Positions 48,501 to 57,695 of a stretch of 64,000 nucleotides of DNA are shown here, one piece after another. This DNA comes from an uncultured Oscillospiraceae bacterium (GTDB lineage Bacteria; Bacillota; Clostridia; Oscillospirales; Oscillospiraceae). Position 1 is the stretch's first letter; each line of letters starts with the position of its first letter. A model generated the notes under the pieces. It worked only from the letters and a program-made list of their open reading frames with translations, was not told where the DNA came from and ran no database searches. The position numbers were made by a program, and so were the translations under genes. The DNA lies in assembly GCA_934646005.1 (NCBI GenBank), contig CAKUED010000011.1, positions 35,575-99,574 of the forward strand. The letters are read 5' to 3'.

Positions 48501-50765
48501 TCCAATCAAAACGCCGACAATCTGATCCTGCAAATCTTCCCGGCAACGGGTCACACCGTCGCGGAGCTGCGCGAAGGTCTCAAGATCATCCTGCCGGACG
48601 GCAGTGAGCAGACGCTCATCGACTCGGAGGTAAGCGGCAGCGAGTTCACGAACTGGCAGACCGCGAACTGCGTGGAGATAAGCGACGAAGACCGCGGCGC
48701 GGGGCTGTACGTCGCCACCGACATGAGCGCGGCAAGCGCGCAGATCTTCACCGTGGAAGCGGACTGCGATTTTACCTACGTCCTCTCCGCCTCTGCCCTG
48801 CCCACGACCCTGGATAGCGATCTTTCCACCGTCCTCCATCCGCGCGACGGCAAGGAATACGCCATCCGCTACTACTTTGACACCGCGCGCGACCTCTCCG
48901 GCGAGCACTACTATCTGGGCATGGACGAGACCGCGCCGTTCGGCATCGACGTCCCCACCAAAGGCTCGCTCGCGCCCACGGGCGACTACTACCTGACGGC
49001 GATGCTGGTAGAAAAGGTCGTCGGCGATTTTAACGGCGACGGCGAAGAGGAAACGAGCTGGGTCACGGTGGACACCAAAGTCTCCCCCAGCACCTATTCC
49101 TACACGAACACCCTCACCCCCGACGCCCCGGCGAACGTGACCCTGACCGCCACCGGCAATGAGACGCTGACCGCGAGCTGGACGGAAGTTGACGATGCCG
49201 ACGGCTACCGTGTGACGCTCTACTACGAGGACGGCGGCGAGTGGAAGCAGGCAGGCGTGCCCTATGAGCTGCTGAACGCCGACTTCGGCTCTACGGCAGA
49301 ACCCGCCGCCGCAAAGTCCGGCAGCACGCTCAGCCTCCGCGCCGCGCCCACTGTGCACGGAAAGGACGTCTCGACGGGCGAAAGCTACGACGACGCGCCG
49401 ACAAACGTCAACTACTACGCGGCGGTCGAAGCCTTCAAGACCGACGCGAACGCCAGCGGCGGCGAGGATCATCTGGACGTGCGCTACTACAGCCGCGCAG
49501 CGGAATCCGCTCCGACGAACCTGCCGAAATACACGCCGAAGGCGATCACCGTGACCACGACAAGCGGTCAATCGGTCACGCTGGACGGCGAAAATGGCTA
49601 CGGCACGCTGACGTTCCGCGAGCTGCCGGATGGCACGCTGCTTACCATCGACGGCTATGGCGGCAGCTTCACCGTCGAGGTCACGCCCGAACCCGGCACG
49701 GGGAGGTTTATGGTCAGTGCTGACGGCGAAGTCACCGCGGATGCCGACGGCAAAGCCCTCATCGAGCGCAGCGGGCGCGTCCGCCTGCGCGTGACGGACG
49801 GCAGCGACATCACCGATTATTACCTCCGCCTGACGCTGGACGATCTCGCGCCCGTCGTGACGCTGGATTCCAGCAACGTCGCCGCCGACCCGAACACCGG
49901 CAAATACACCGTCACCGGCACGACCGAGCCGGGTCTCACCGTCGCGCTGGACACCAGCCCCGCGCTGACCGCCACGGCGGACGAATATGGTCGCTTCACG
50001 ATCCCCGGCACGCTCCCCAAAAACTCCGGCGCTGACCCGACCGAGACGGCAGGCTTTGAGGCGCTGCTTAGCAGCGTCACCGCGCAGGACACGGCGGGCA
50101 ACACTTCCGACCCGGCGGCGGTCATCGTCACCCCCCGCGAGCAGTGGACGCCGCCCGAAAATCCCTCGTCCCCGTCCGGCGGCAGCACCGGCAGCAGCAA
50201 ACGCGCGGAGGAAGCGGCGGAGAACCCGTTCCGCGATGTTTTGGAGAGTGACTGGTTCTATGAGGATGTCCTGTTCGCGCATAGCGAAGGGCTGTTAAAG
50301 GGCACAGCCAAGCGCACGTTCAGCCCCTACGCCAGCACGACGCGCGCCATGATAGCGACGGTCCTGTGGCGCATGGACGGCTCGCCGAAGGCAGATGCGG
50401 ACAGCCGCTTTACCGACGTGGCAGGCAGTCAGTGGTACTCAGACGCTGTCGCATGGGCGGATGAAAACGGCATCGTGCGCGGCTTTGGCGACGGCACATT
50501 CGCCCCGAACGCGCCCGTCACGCGCGAGCAGTTTGCCGCGATGCTCTGCCGCTACGCGCAGTATTCCGGCGACGCCGTCGAACCGAGCCGCAGCCTTGCG
50601 GACTTTAACGACGCGGATCAAGTTTCGACCTGGGCAAAGGACGCCATGCGCTGGGCGGTGTCGAGCGGCATCCTCACCGGCAAGCCCGGCAAGCGCCTTG
50701 ATCCGCAGGGCACAGCCACACGCGCCGAGATTGCCGCAGTGCTCCGCCGTTACCTGAAAAAGTGA
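45531..50765 (+). CDS. Large SLH-domain surface protein with FN3-like module
   Basis: 1744 residues. A signal peptide (MKKRLLCLLLALVLTLSLLPVQVLA) is followed by a large unrecognised region (about 26-1190) with repeated strand-rich segments, an FN3-like module (about 1195-1290, PANVTLTATGNETLTASWTEV), further beta domains, a Ser/Pro/Gly linker, and three C-terminal SLH repeats (about 1565-1744: FRDVLESDWFYEDVLFA, FTDVAGSQWYSDAVAWADENGIVRG, FNDADQVSTWAKDAMRWAVSSGILTG). SLH repeats bind pyruvylated wall polymer, so it sits on the outer wall. AAAGGAGG is 9 bases before the ATG. Enzymatic or adhesive function cannot be assigned. Confidence 0.9.
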   Translation: MKKRLLCLLLALVLTLSLLPVQVLAYLGGIADRSLASRALPVTTKLEGSNQGSQIWSMKLAGGEGIEFYLAIDGPHAGRSVTNSARYHHQAYTIDSIALGVYEQARFTLQTGSTQKELKLEKMEVIDPKNEPGFDNYTIGVMPPESSLTVRCTFSGYAAGDPEITCYISYYIVKLGDGVTDGVLPENADDPAGSRTYAVVSQAWWGPGGVALDKMPNFVFRYYEDYHGFSRMGHARAEANAAHVKLSRAYKETADGETILKAVSTDITAGLGRTKLAGRYGAGEISEFYSDSYGVDSPFVLAEHEAVRRANDVQPVLYAAYDAAADCLSTEGSTAKLGPAWDTQGYFYSTMHVWGFRDVYGKYEDVTDDPKFTAPDAVTIPQDASKLGLYASEDGTVVAAQTDDVIAAKLKQQYGEPLYTLRGNFEAKTDDKGNKYYEFTNRAVALTPTITATWTASDHFRVKVDENGLLTGFDASNMVQYSTPTFKLYWAQNNTVPAPKLIVDDEGILALSDIDPEKNSVLVFIDIPQVTSRITDIQLKSDGNIVLTGQMGLDLVFNCDSALVKLDALGYGPKKKSDGKIEFEQNGIAASGKIDSGSLVGLDLFEIEANINTFDGEEVYDFSLEVNAFDLFETEANLELKRLNNGRLAPNKLYFFLAVQPGIPIAPPVPTSFIRGGGGGFDGLADTINGDFIAIPPIRLKLTVAGDYVKVLKGRAHVTLGPSYLEYAGTDIEIAEVDVIDEFKMYLRLTGEKRDYLGRTYTGLRAGGGMGLNLKLPKNNELFGVDTEVEASMFGGLDDYKDPSWAHLQLDSRGSITATVKVPQRIGKVSFGKLAGKTLAGASANFILGGQTAIPVSGGTTISEAAEQAWDNLSIYGGLSHTGNLWKTHWRVFYVLPNHIGGAFHLFKDINSGWSLEDEINKNNWFISGSRTAARSLADDVYLCIDDETGEQIGIAVLENSLFDIEAQDAPALYAVQGTDGRYSERITSPSNQNADNLILQIFPATGHTVAELREGLKIILPDGSEQTLIDSEVSGSEFTNWQTANCVEISDEDRGAGLYVATDMSAASAQIFTVEADCDFTYVLSASALPTTLDSDLSTVLHPRDGKEYAIRYYFDTARDLSGEHYYLGMDETAPFGIDVPTKGSLAPTGDYYLTAMLVEKVVGDFNGDGEEETSWVTVDTKVSPSTYSYTNTLTPDAPANVTLTATGNETLTASWTEVDDADGYRVTLYYEDGGEWKQAGVPYELLNADFGSTAEPAAAKSGSTLSLRAAPTVHGKDVSTGESYDDAPTNVNYYAAVEAFKTDANASGGEDHLDVRYYSRAAESAPTNLPKYTPKAITVTTTSGQSVTLDGENGYGTLTFRELPDGTLLTIDGYGGSFTVEVTPEPGTGRFMVSADGEVTADADGKALIERSGRVRLRVTDGSDITDYYLRLTLDDLAPVVTLDSSNVAADPNTGKYTVTGTTEPGLTVALDTSPALTATADEYGRFTIPGTLPKNSGADPTETAGFEALLSSVTAQDTAGNTSDPAAVIVTPREQWTPPENPSSPSGGSTGSSKRAEEAAENPFRDVLESDWFYEDVLFAHSEGLLKGTAKRTFSPYASTTRAMIATVLWRMDGSPKADADSRFTDVAGSQWYSDAVAWADENGIVRGFGDGTFAPNAPVTREQFAAMLCRYAQYSGDAVEPSRSLADFNDADQVSTWAKDAMRWAVSSGILTGKPGKRLDPQGTATRAEIAAVLRRYLKK

Positions 50766-50778
50766 CAATTAAGGCAGT

Positions 50779-50816
50779 AAAATCCCCCGGATGCAGCTGC
50801 ATCCGGGGGATTTTTT
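50779..50816. terminator. Terminator between the SLH gene and addA
   Basis: A perfect 36-base palindrome (50779-50814), AAAATCCCCCGGATGCAG and its complement, running into T's. It serves both convergent genes. Confidence 0.9.
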
Positions 50817-50819
50817 AAC

Positions 50820-53800
50820 TTATAGAGAAACCGCCTCGCCGGTGTCGAAGAAATACAAAATACATTCCAGCACGGGGCGCTGCCAAATGCGCGCGAGCGC
50901 CTGTGCATAGGCGTGCACCTGCGGAGCGTATTCCAAGGCGCGCGCCTGCGCGCCGTCGCGCAGCCGGTCGGTCTTGAAGTCCACGATGACGAGTTCCCCG
51001 CGTTCGATCCAGAAGCAGTCCACCACGCCCTGCAGCATGACCTGCTCCCCTGCCGCCTGCGGAAAATACGCCGCCGCGTCCATCAGGAGCGAAAACTTAA
51101 ACTCGCGGTGCAGTTCCTCCGCCTGCAAAATGCGCCTGCCGAGCGCGCTCTCAAACAGCCGCGCGATGCGCGACGGTTCGACCGCCTCCGCCTGCTGCGG
51201 CGTCAAAAACCGTTCGCGCACCAGCCGCTCCAGCTCCGCGCGCACGCCCGCTTCGTCACGGCACGCCTCGTAGCGCACATACTGCATGAACAAATGCGTC
51301 GCGCTGCCGCGCTCACGTCCAGTCAGGGGCGCGCCGCGCTGCAAAAACTCCGGCTTTCGCCAGTCCGGGCGCGAGACGGAGTCCGTCTGCGCCGCGCGCT
51401 CCGCCGCCTCGGCGTCAGGCAGACGCCCCTTCAGGCTCGTCGCCGTCAGCTTGGACGGCACGCCCGCCACGCTGGTGTGCGCGTACTCCGGCGGCAGATA
51501 CTCAGCCGTCACCTGCTCCGGCTGCGGCGTGCTGTCATCGACCGGCTTCCCCGGACGCACAAGGCGGTCGGGCCGATACAGGCGGATGACCCACGGATCT
51601 TCCCGCACGCTGCTGCATTCGCTCGCGCCGCAGAGAGAAAACAGCTCCCCCGCCTCGGTCCGGCACAGCACCGCCAGCAAGATCCAGTCGATCGGTCGCC
51701 GTGCCGCCGCCGAGACCTCCGGGCGCAGCGGCACGCTCAGCGACTCGGCACACTTTTTGAGGATGGATTGGAATTTGCCGGAGCAGCACGACATAATCAG
51801 CATTTCCTGCGCGCGCGTCATGGCGACGTACAGCACGCGCAGCTCCTCCGACACCGCCTGCTGCGTCATATGCCGCGCGATCGCCATCCTGGCGGCGCTC
51901 GGATAGTAGCTGCGCTGCGCGGTATCGACCACATTCATGCCGATCAGCAGCTCTTCGTCCACGAGCACGGCTTGCGTCGTGTCCTTCAGGTTGAACTCCC
52001 GCGAGAGGTCTGCGAGGAACACCACGGGAAATTCCAGCCCCTTGGAGCGGTGAATGCTCATGATCCGCACCGCGCCGGACGAGGTCTCGCCGCCAAGCGG
52101 CGGCAGCGCCGTGCCGCGCTCGCGCATCTGCTGAAGACTTGCGTTCAGACCCGACAGCCCGCCGTCGGAGATTTCCTCATAGCGATCCACATACGCGCGC
52201 AGCGCCGCGAGATTCTGCACGCGCTGCAAGCCGTCCGGCAGCGCGGCAAACACACTTTCCAGCTGCGTCGTGCGCAAGATCGCGTCCACCAGCTCCCGCA
52301 GCGTGGCGCGCCCGGCAAGCGTGCGCAGCTCTGCGAGCCACGCGAGAAAGTGCCGGTATTTTTCCGACTCCCCCGCGCACGCGCGCAGCGCGTCAAAATA
52401 GTCGCCCTTGCGCGATCTTGTGCGCGGCAGCGCCAGCTCATCCGGCGAAAATGCGAACACCGCGCTGCCGAGCGCCGTGACGAGCGGGATGTCCTGATGC
52501 GGGTTATCGACCACGCGCAGCAGTGCGCAGAGCACCTCGACCTCGGTGGTCTGCAAAACGTCGCCGCTGCGGTCACATACGCACGGGATGTGCCGCCGCG
52601 CAAGCGCCGCACTGTACAGGTGCGCCACATTTCCCGGCGAGCGGAGCAAAATCACAATGTCGTCCGGCGTGACCGGGCGCGTGCCCGCGCCGTCAGTGAT
52701 GGGTGTTTTTTCCGCCAGCAGCCGTTCGATGCGCGCGGCGACGAACTCCGCCTCCTGCGCGTTTTTCTGCGGCGACTCGTCGTCCAGCGGCGCCGCATTC
52801 TTCAGATCAATGCAGTGCAGCTCGATCTTCGGCTGCGGCGTGTCCGGGAACGCGCGCGCGCAGCGCAGCGCCTCCTGCTCGGTGTAGTCCAGCTCCCCTG
52901 CCTCACGGCACATCACGAGCGAAAATACGTCGTTCACGCAGTCCACGATCTGCTGCCGGGAGCGGAAGTTGTCGCTGAGTAAAATCTTGCGCGGCTGCCC
53001 CGGCGCGGCATCCTGATAGTTTACATAACTATTATACTTTTCGAGGAAAATCCCCGGGTCAGCCAGACGGAAGCGGTAGATCGACTGCTTCACGTCGCCG
53101 ACCATAAAGCGGTTTTCGCCGTTTTGCGACACCGCCTCAAAAATGCGCTCCTGCACGGCGTTCGAGTCCTGATATTCATCCACAAGGATTTGACGATACC
53201 GCGCGGCGATCTCCCGTGCCGCCGCCGTAGGCAGCGTTGTGCCGCGCTGCGTGAGCAGGCGGATGCTCTCGTGCTCCAGATCGGAAAAATCCAGCAGCTT
53301 GCGGCGGCGCTTTTCCTGCGTGTAGCGCGCGTCAAAGCGGCGCAGCACGTCCATCAGCCCGCGCGTCGCGGCGCAGGAGCTTTCCAAATCGCGCAGCACC
53401 GTCTCCGACGGCGCGTAAAACCAGCTCTGCGCCTTGCGGATGCTCTCCAGGCACGCCTTGCGGCTTGCCTGCACACGTTCTTTCAGCGCCGCGTCCTCCA
53501 CATTTCTTGCCTGCGGGAGTCTGCCGAAATCCATAGCGGGCTGCGCCGCAAGCTCGTCCCATGTGGAAAGCTCCAACTGCGCGGCGACGCTCTCCAGATT
53601 CTGCGTGAACGTCGGCGCGTATTTTTCCGCCAGCACAGCATCGTACTGCATCTGCTCCAGCGCCCGCGCGAGTGCGCGCTGCGCGCTTTGCAGCACACCG
53701 CGATACTCCGCGATGAGGTACGCGCCCCAGACTGTCTCCTCCGCCCCGGCGGCGTCTCCCGCAGACGCTGCCTCGCAGCGCGCCATCCACGCCTGCGGAT

Positions 53801-54368
53801 CGACGCGGCAGCGCGCCGCGTCGTATACGCGCAGCAAAATATCGCCCAACCGCCGGTCGTCGCGCCCATAGCCGAGCTGGTCGATGAGCGCGCGGAAATC
53901 CGCGCTGTCCAAACACTGCTCGTAGCACTCGTTCAAAACGCCGTCCAGCGCCTGCTGGCGCAGCGCCGCCGACTCCTGCTCCTCCGCCACGCGAAAATCC
54001 GCCGGAAGGTCTAAAATATGGCAGTATTCGCGCAGGATCGCGGCGCAAAACGCGTGCACCGTGGAGATCTGCGCCATGGCAAGGCGCGTGGTCTGCCGCT
54101 GCAAGTGGCGGTTTTCCGGGTCGCGCGCCAGACGCTTCGCCAGCTCCTGCGCGATTTTTCCGCGCAGCTCCGCCGCGGCTGCCTTTGTGTAGGTGATGAT
54201 GAGAAAATCGTCCACATTCGCGGGGCGCTCTTCGTCGCAGACCAGCCGCAGCACGCGGTCAACGAGCACGCGCGTCTTGCCAGAGCCCGCCGCGGCGGAC
54301 ACGAGCAGCGCGCCGCCGGAATTTTCCACGACCGCCTGCTGCGCGGGCGTCAGAATGATCTCAGCCAT
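50820..54368 (-). CDS. addA: AddA helicase-nuclease subunit
   Basis: 1182 residues, UvrD-family helicase with a C-terminal RecB-type nuclease. Walker A VSAAAGSGKTRVLVDRV (about 25-32), motif II ILVDEYQDSN, and IMSIHRSKGLEFPVVFLADL are helicase motifs. The nuclease site GVVDCFWIERGELVIVDFKTDR (about 1105-1130) has the catalytic Asp/Asp/Lys. With AddB it resects double-strand breaks for RecA. ATG 54368 has AAGGAGG about 9 bases upstream and overlaps the addB stop by 8 bases; an in-frame extension inside addB is rejected. Confidence 0.95.
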   Translation of the reverse strand: MAEIILTPAQQAVVENSGGALLVSAAAGSGKTRVLVDRVLRLVCDEERPANVDDFLIITYTKAAAAELRGKIAQELAKRLARDPENRHLQRQTTRLAMAQISTVHAFCAAILREYCHILDLPADFRVAEEQESAALRQQALDGVLNECYEQCLDSADFRALIDQLGYGRDDRRLGDILLRVYDAARCRVDPQAWMARCEAASAGDAAGAEETVWGAYLIAEYRGVLQSAQRALARALEQMQYDAVLAEKYAPTFTQNLESVAAQLELSTWDELAAQPAMDFGRLPQARNVEDAALKERVQASRKACLESIRKAQSWFYAPSETVLRDLESSCAATRGLMDVLRRFDARYTQEKRRRKLLDFSDLEHESIRLLTQRGTTLPTAAAREIAARYRQILVDEYQDSNAVQERIFEAVSQNGENRFMVGDVKQSIYRFRLADPGIFLEKYNSYVNYQDAAPGQPRKILLSDNFRSRQQIVDCVNDVFSLVMCREAGELDYTEQEALRCARAFPDTPQPKIELHCIDLKNAAPLDDESPQKNAQEAEFVAARIERLLAEKTPITDGAGTRPVTPDDIVILLRSPGNVAHLYSAALARRHIPCVCDRSGDVLQTTEVEVLCALLRVVDNPHQDIPLVTALGSAVFAFSPDELALPRTRSRKGDYFDALRACAGESEKYRHFLAWLAELRTLAGRATLRELVDAILRTTQLESVFAALPDGLQRVQNLAALRAYVDRYEEISDGGLSGLNASLQQMRERGTALPPLGGETSSGAVRIMSIHRSKGLEFPVVFLADLSREFNLKDTTQAVLVDEELLIGMNVVDTAQRSYYPSAARMAIARHMTQQAVSEELRVLYVAMTRAQEMLIMSCCSGKFQSILKKCAESLSVPLRPEVSAAARRPIDWILLAVLCRTEAGELFSLCGASECSSVREDPWVIRLYRPDRLVRPGKPVDDSTPQPEQVTAEYLPPEYAHTSVAGVPSKLTATSLKGRLPDAEAAERAAQTDSVSRPDWRKPEFLQRGAPLTGRERGSATHLFMQYVRYEACRDEAGVRAELERLVRERFLTPQQAEAVEPSRIARLFESALGRRILQAEELHREFKFSLLMDAAAYFPQAAGEQVMLQGVVDCFWIERGELVIVDFKTDRLRDGAQARALEYAPQVHAYAQALARIWQRPVLECILYFFDTGEAVSL

Positions 54369-57300
54369 GGTCCGCACCTCCTTCGACCTGCGTCCAGAAT
54401 TTTTCGGCACTCACCTTGCGGATCGGGCGCGCCTCCTGCTGCCCAAGGTCGCGGTGGCACGCGGCGTAATAGTCGCAGAATTGGCAGCTCGACACCTGCG
54501 GTCCGCGCACGATGGGATTCGGCGTGACATTGCCGCCGAAAATTTCGTCGGTCATGCCTGCGATCTTGTCCTGCACAAAGCGCTCCAGCTCCGAAAACTG
54601 CGTGCGGCTGGCGACATCGCCGGTGAGTCCGCTCTTTTGCCGCTTGCAGGGCAGATATTCCGGCTGCTCCTGCCGCTCCATCGCGTGCAGCAGCGCTTCG
54701 TCGTCGATGACCAGTCCGCTGCGCCGCCGGTTCGCGGCACGCACGGCTTCGATCTTTTTCTCGTCCGCGCCGGGATCGACACGCTCCATCGCGGCGCGCG
54801 CCGGGACATAGAGAACGCCAACCGGCTCAACAGGTTTACCATAATAGTCCGCGCCAAACCTGCGCAGCGCAAAGAGGTAGATGAGCATCTGAAGCCCCTC
54901 ACCGCAGAGCACACCGGCGTAGTCAAAATCCTTCACGCCCGTCTTGTAGTCCACCACGCGGCAGTAATAGCGCCCGCCTCGCTCATAGAGATCGACGCGA
55001 TCGACCGAGCCGGAAATGACGCACCGCCCGGCGCTTCCGTCCACGCGCACCGCAGGCAGCGACCCGCCGTCATGGAACGAAAGCTCCATGTCGCGTGCAG
55101 AAAAATCAGACAGGCGCAGCTCGCGCGCCACATCATCCACCACCTGCATGACCTCGTCAAAATTGCGGCGGAAGAGGTACGACGAGCGGTTGCCGCGCGC
55201 GGCAAGATCGGGCATAAATTCGTTTACATAATTTTCAGCGTGCCGCTGCGCCGTCTCGTGCAGGCGCGCATCGTCCACCGCCGCCGGACCGCCGAGCGGC
55301 TGAAGCTCGCGCAGCGTGCATTCGAGCACATAGTGCACGAATGTACCGAACACCGGCGCGTCAAATTTCGCGCGCTTCCACGGCTTGGCTTTCAGCCCAT
55401 CGCTGAGGAAAAACGCGTAGCGGCACGCCGCAAAGCGGTCAATGCGCGAGGCGGACAGGCGCAGCTCCGCGCCGTAAAGCCCCTGAACAGCCGACTTGGA
55501 AAGCGGCGAAAAGCGGTGCTCCGCCCGTTTTTTGAGATCAAACATCGCCTGCTGCACAACGGGCGAAAGCGACGCCTCCGCCTGCCCTGTGCGGATGGCG
55601 CACGCGGCGGCGTCTGCCGCGTCGGGCAGGAACGGATATGATTGCGACGTCGTGCGCGGCGCGTTCGGAAACAGCCGCGCGAGCTGATCGAATACCTGCG
55701 CGGGCTCGCCGCAGCAGCACAGCTCCAGCGCGTCCAGCGGCAGCGACAGCGCCGCGTGTGCGCCGCCGATCTCGCGCTCAAATCGGTCAAACTGCGCCGG
55801 CGCAAGCGTCAGCCCCAGCGACAGCAGCCGCTGCCGCTCCTCATCGGTCAGCAGTCCGCCCGCCGGATGAAATGCCGGGAGCATCCCTTCGTCCGCGCCC
55901 AGCACGAGCAGCACCCGCGCGCGCCCCGCGCGAAAGTCCTCCACCGCGCCGATCTGCACCTCGTCCACGCACGCCGGGATCGTACCGACCTGATACTGCG
56001 CCAGCAGCATCCGCAGCGTCTGCAAAAACGCATCTTCCTGCATCGGCACGTCGCCGAGCACCAGGTCCATCTGCTCCAGCGCGCTCAAAATGACCTCATA
56101 GAGCTGCCGAAGCTGCTGCGCTGCCTGCGCGTCCCCGGCAAGATTGCGCTCGTCCGCCGACTCCTGAAGCGTCTGCCGCAGCCCGACCGCGTCCAGAAAC
56201 GCAGCAACGGCGCGCAGCATTTCATCTGTATTTTTAGAGTTATGTAAACCTTTTCGCAGCGCCGCCAGCGGCTGCATCGCCACGCTGCGCCAAAGATCGA
56301 GCTGTTCGAGCTGCGCGCGCGCGTCATCATCCCACGCCGCGCCGAAGCCTGCCGGGTGCATCGTCCACACATCCAGCCAGACCGTGCGGTCCACCTGCCA
56401 GAAATTCGCGTAGCGCTCCAGCGCGTCGCACGCGTCGAGATCCAGCGGCGAGAGCGGCGATTTGAGGTAGCGCAGCACGTCGTCATATTCCAGCCGCACC
56501 GCCGCGCGCAGCGCGCACAGAAGCGCCGACAGCACCGGCTGGCGCAGAATATCGGCGCTGCCGGTAAAATACGCCGGGATCTGCGCGCGCGCAAACAGGT
56601 CGCGCAAATCGGCTTCATACGCCGCGCGGTCAGTCACGGCGATGCAAAGATCGCGGTAACGCAGCCCCTGCCGCGTCAACTCCCGCACGCGCCGCGCCGC
56701 CCACGCACACGCCAGCGCGGGTGTGTCCGCCGTGTGGAGCGTCATGCCGCACGGCTGCGAAAATTCCGGCGCGGCGGCGGTGAACAGGTTGGACAGCGCG
56801 TGGCGCATTGCCTCAGAGCGCGCGGCACACGCTCCCAGCGTTTCGACCTCCACCGGCACATTCCAGCGCGCCGCCATTTTTTGCAGCACGCGCAGCGTCC
56901 CACTCGCCGTGCGGAAGATCGCGCGCTGCGAGCAGTCGGTGCGCAGCGCAATCTGTACCTCGCGTCCCTGCCGCAGCAGCGTCTCCACAAGCTGAAGCTC
57001 CAGCGCCGTAAAATCCGAAAAGCCGTCCAGGTAAAACAGCCGCTCCGCCGCGTAATCCTCCTGCCGCAGCAGCTCCGCAAGGCGTGACAGGCGCATCACC
57101 GGGTCACTGCGGCTGCCCTTGCAGACGGATAGATAGCTCTCATACAGCAGTGCGAGCTCCTCGAGCTTTTGCGCAAACTGCCCCTGCTGCTGTTTGGCGG
57201 CAGCGCGCAGCGCATCCGCCGTGAGATCATCGGAGAGAAATTCCTCCATCATCGCGGCGAGCTGCTGCAAAAATTCCGGGCGGATGCTCACGGCGGCGTA

Positions 57301-57618
57301 GCATTTGAGCTGCTCGCGCACCTGCCAGACGGCGCGGTACGCCGTCAAAAACCGCCCGCCGCCGTCTAAGTATTCCTCGCTCACGCCGCCATAAAGCGAA
57401 AATACCCGCCCTGCCAGCCGCGAAAAGCTGAGCACCTCCGCATAGCGGCTGATGGCGTCGCCCCCGGCGCGGCAGAGCGTGCGCTCCGCTTCGTGTGAGA
57501 ACTGCTCCGGCACGATGAGGATCTGTCCCCTCATGCCGTCCTGCGCACGCCGGCAGATCGTCCCGATCAGGCGGTCAGTATTTTCCAGCCGGTCAGGTCC
57601 GCAGAGAATTTTCAGCAT
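54361..57618 (-). CDS. addB: AddB helicase-nuclease subunit
   Basis: 1085 residues, AddB family. The C-terminal nuclease has VDRVDLYERGGRYYCRVVDYKTG, and the four iron-sulfur cysteines are visible: one in RFAACRYAF (about 729) and three in CQFCDYYAACH (about 1042-1052). The N-terminal Walker A found in Bacillus AddB is missing: the position reads CGPDRLENTDRLIG, with no GKT. AddB's ATPase is often dispensable, so function in the complex is still expected. An AGTATA-type extended -10 on the minus strand (57647-57652) may be its promoter. First gene of addB-addA. Confidence 0.93.
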   Translation of the reverse strand: MLKILCGPDRLENTDRLIGTICRRAQDGMRGQILIVPEQFSHEAERTLCRAGGDAISRYAEVLSFSRLAGRVFSLYGGVSEEYLDGGGRFLTAYRAVWQVREQLKCYAAVSIRPEFLQQLAAMMEEFLSDDLTADALRAAAKQQQGQFAQKLEELALLYESYLSVCKGSRSDPVMRLSRLAELLRQEDYAAERLFYLDGFSDFTALELQLVETLLRQGREVQIALRTDCSQRAIFRTASGTLRVLQKMAARWNVPVEVETLGACAARSEAMRHALSNLFTAAAPEFSQPCGMTLHTADTPALACAWAARRVRELTRQGLRYRDLCIAVTDRAAYEADLRDLFARAQIPAYFTGSADILRQPVLSALLCALRAAVRLEYDDVLRYLKSPLSPLDLDACDALERYANFWQVDRTVWLDVWTMHPAGFGAAWDDDARAQLEQLDLWRSVAMQPLAALRKGLHNSKNTDEMLRAVAAFLDAVGLRQTLQESADERNLAGDAQAAQQLRQLYEVILSALEQMDLVLGDVPMQEDAFLQTLRMLLAQYQVGTIPACVDEVQIGAVEDFRAGRARVLLVLGADEGMLPAFHPAGGLLTDEERQRLLSLGLTLAPAQFDRFEREIGGAHAALSLPLDALELCCCGEPAQVFDQLARLFPNAPRTTSQSYPFLPDAADAAACAIRTGQAEASLSPVVQQAMFDLKKRAEHRFSPLSKSAVQGLYGAELRLSASRIDRFAACRYAFFLSDGLKAKPWKRAKFDAPVFGTFVHYVLECTLRELQPLGGPAAVDDARLHETAQRHAENYVNEFMPDLAARGNRSSYLFRRNFDEVMQVVDDVARELRLSDFSARDMELSFHDGGSLPAVRVDGSAGRCVISGSVDRVDLYERGGRYYCRVVDYKTGVKDFDYAGVLCGEGLQMLIYLFALRRFGADYYGKPVEPVGVLYVPARAAMERVDPGADEKKIEAVRAANRRRSGLVIDDEALLHAMERQEQPEYLPCKRQKSGLTGDVASRTQFSELERFVQDKIAGMTDEIFGGNVTPNPIVRGPQVSSCQFCDYYAACHRDLGQQEARPIRKVSAEKFWTQVEGGADHG

Positions 57619-57668
57619 TCGATCACCGCTTTCGATCTTTTTCTTCAGTATACCACAAAACGGTGTAC

Positions 57669-57695
57669 AAAAAAACGGTCAGCTACGGCTGACCG
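57669..57695 (-). terminator. Terminator overlapping the spoIIR stop codon
   Basis: CGGTCAGC (57676-57683) pairs with GCTGACCG (57688-57695); the minus strand then has seven T's. The stem includes the last codons of spoIIR. Confidence 0.8.

Noticed and set aside
47952..50282. 776-codon minus-strand open frame opposite the SLH protein gene
   Set aside because: The plus frame has signal peptide and three SLH repeats; the antisense translation is Arg/Ala/Val-rich with no motifs.
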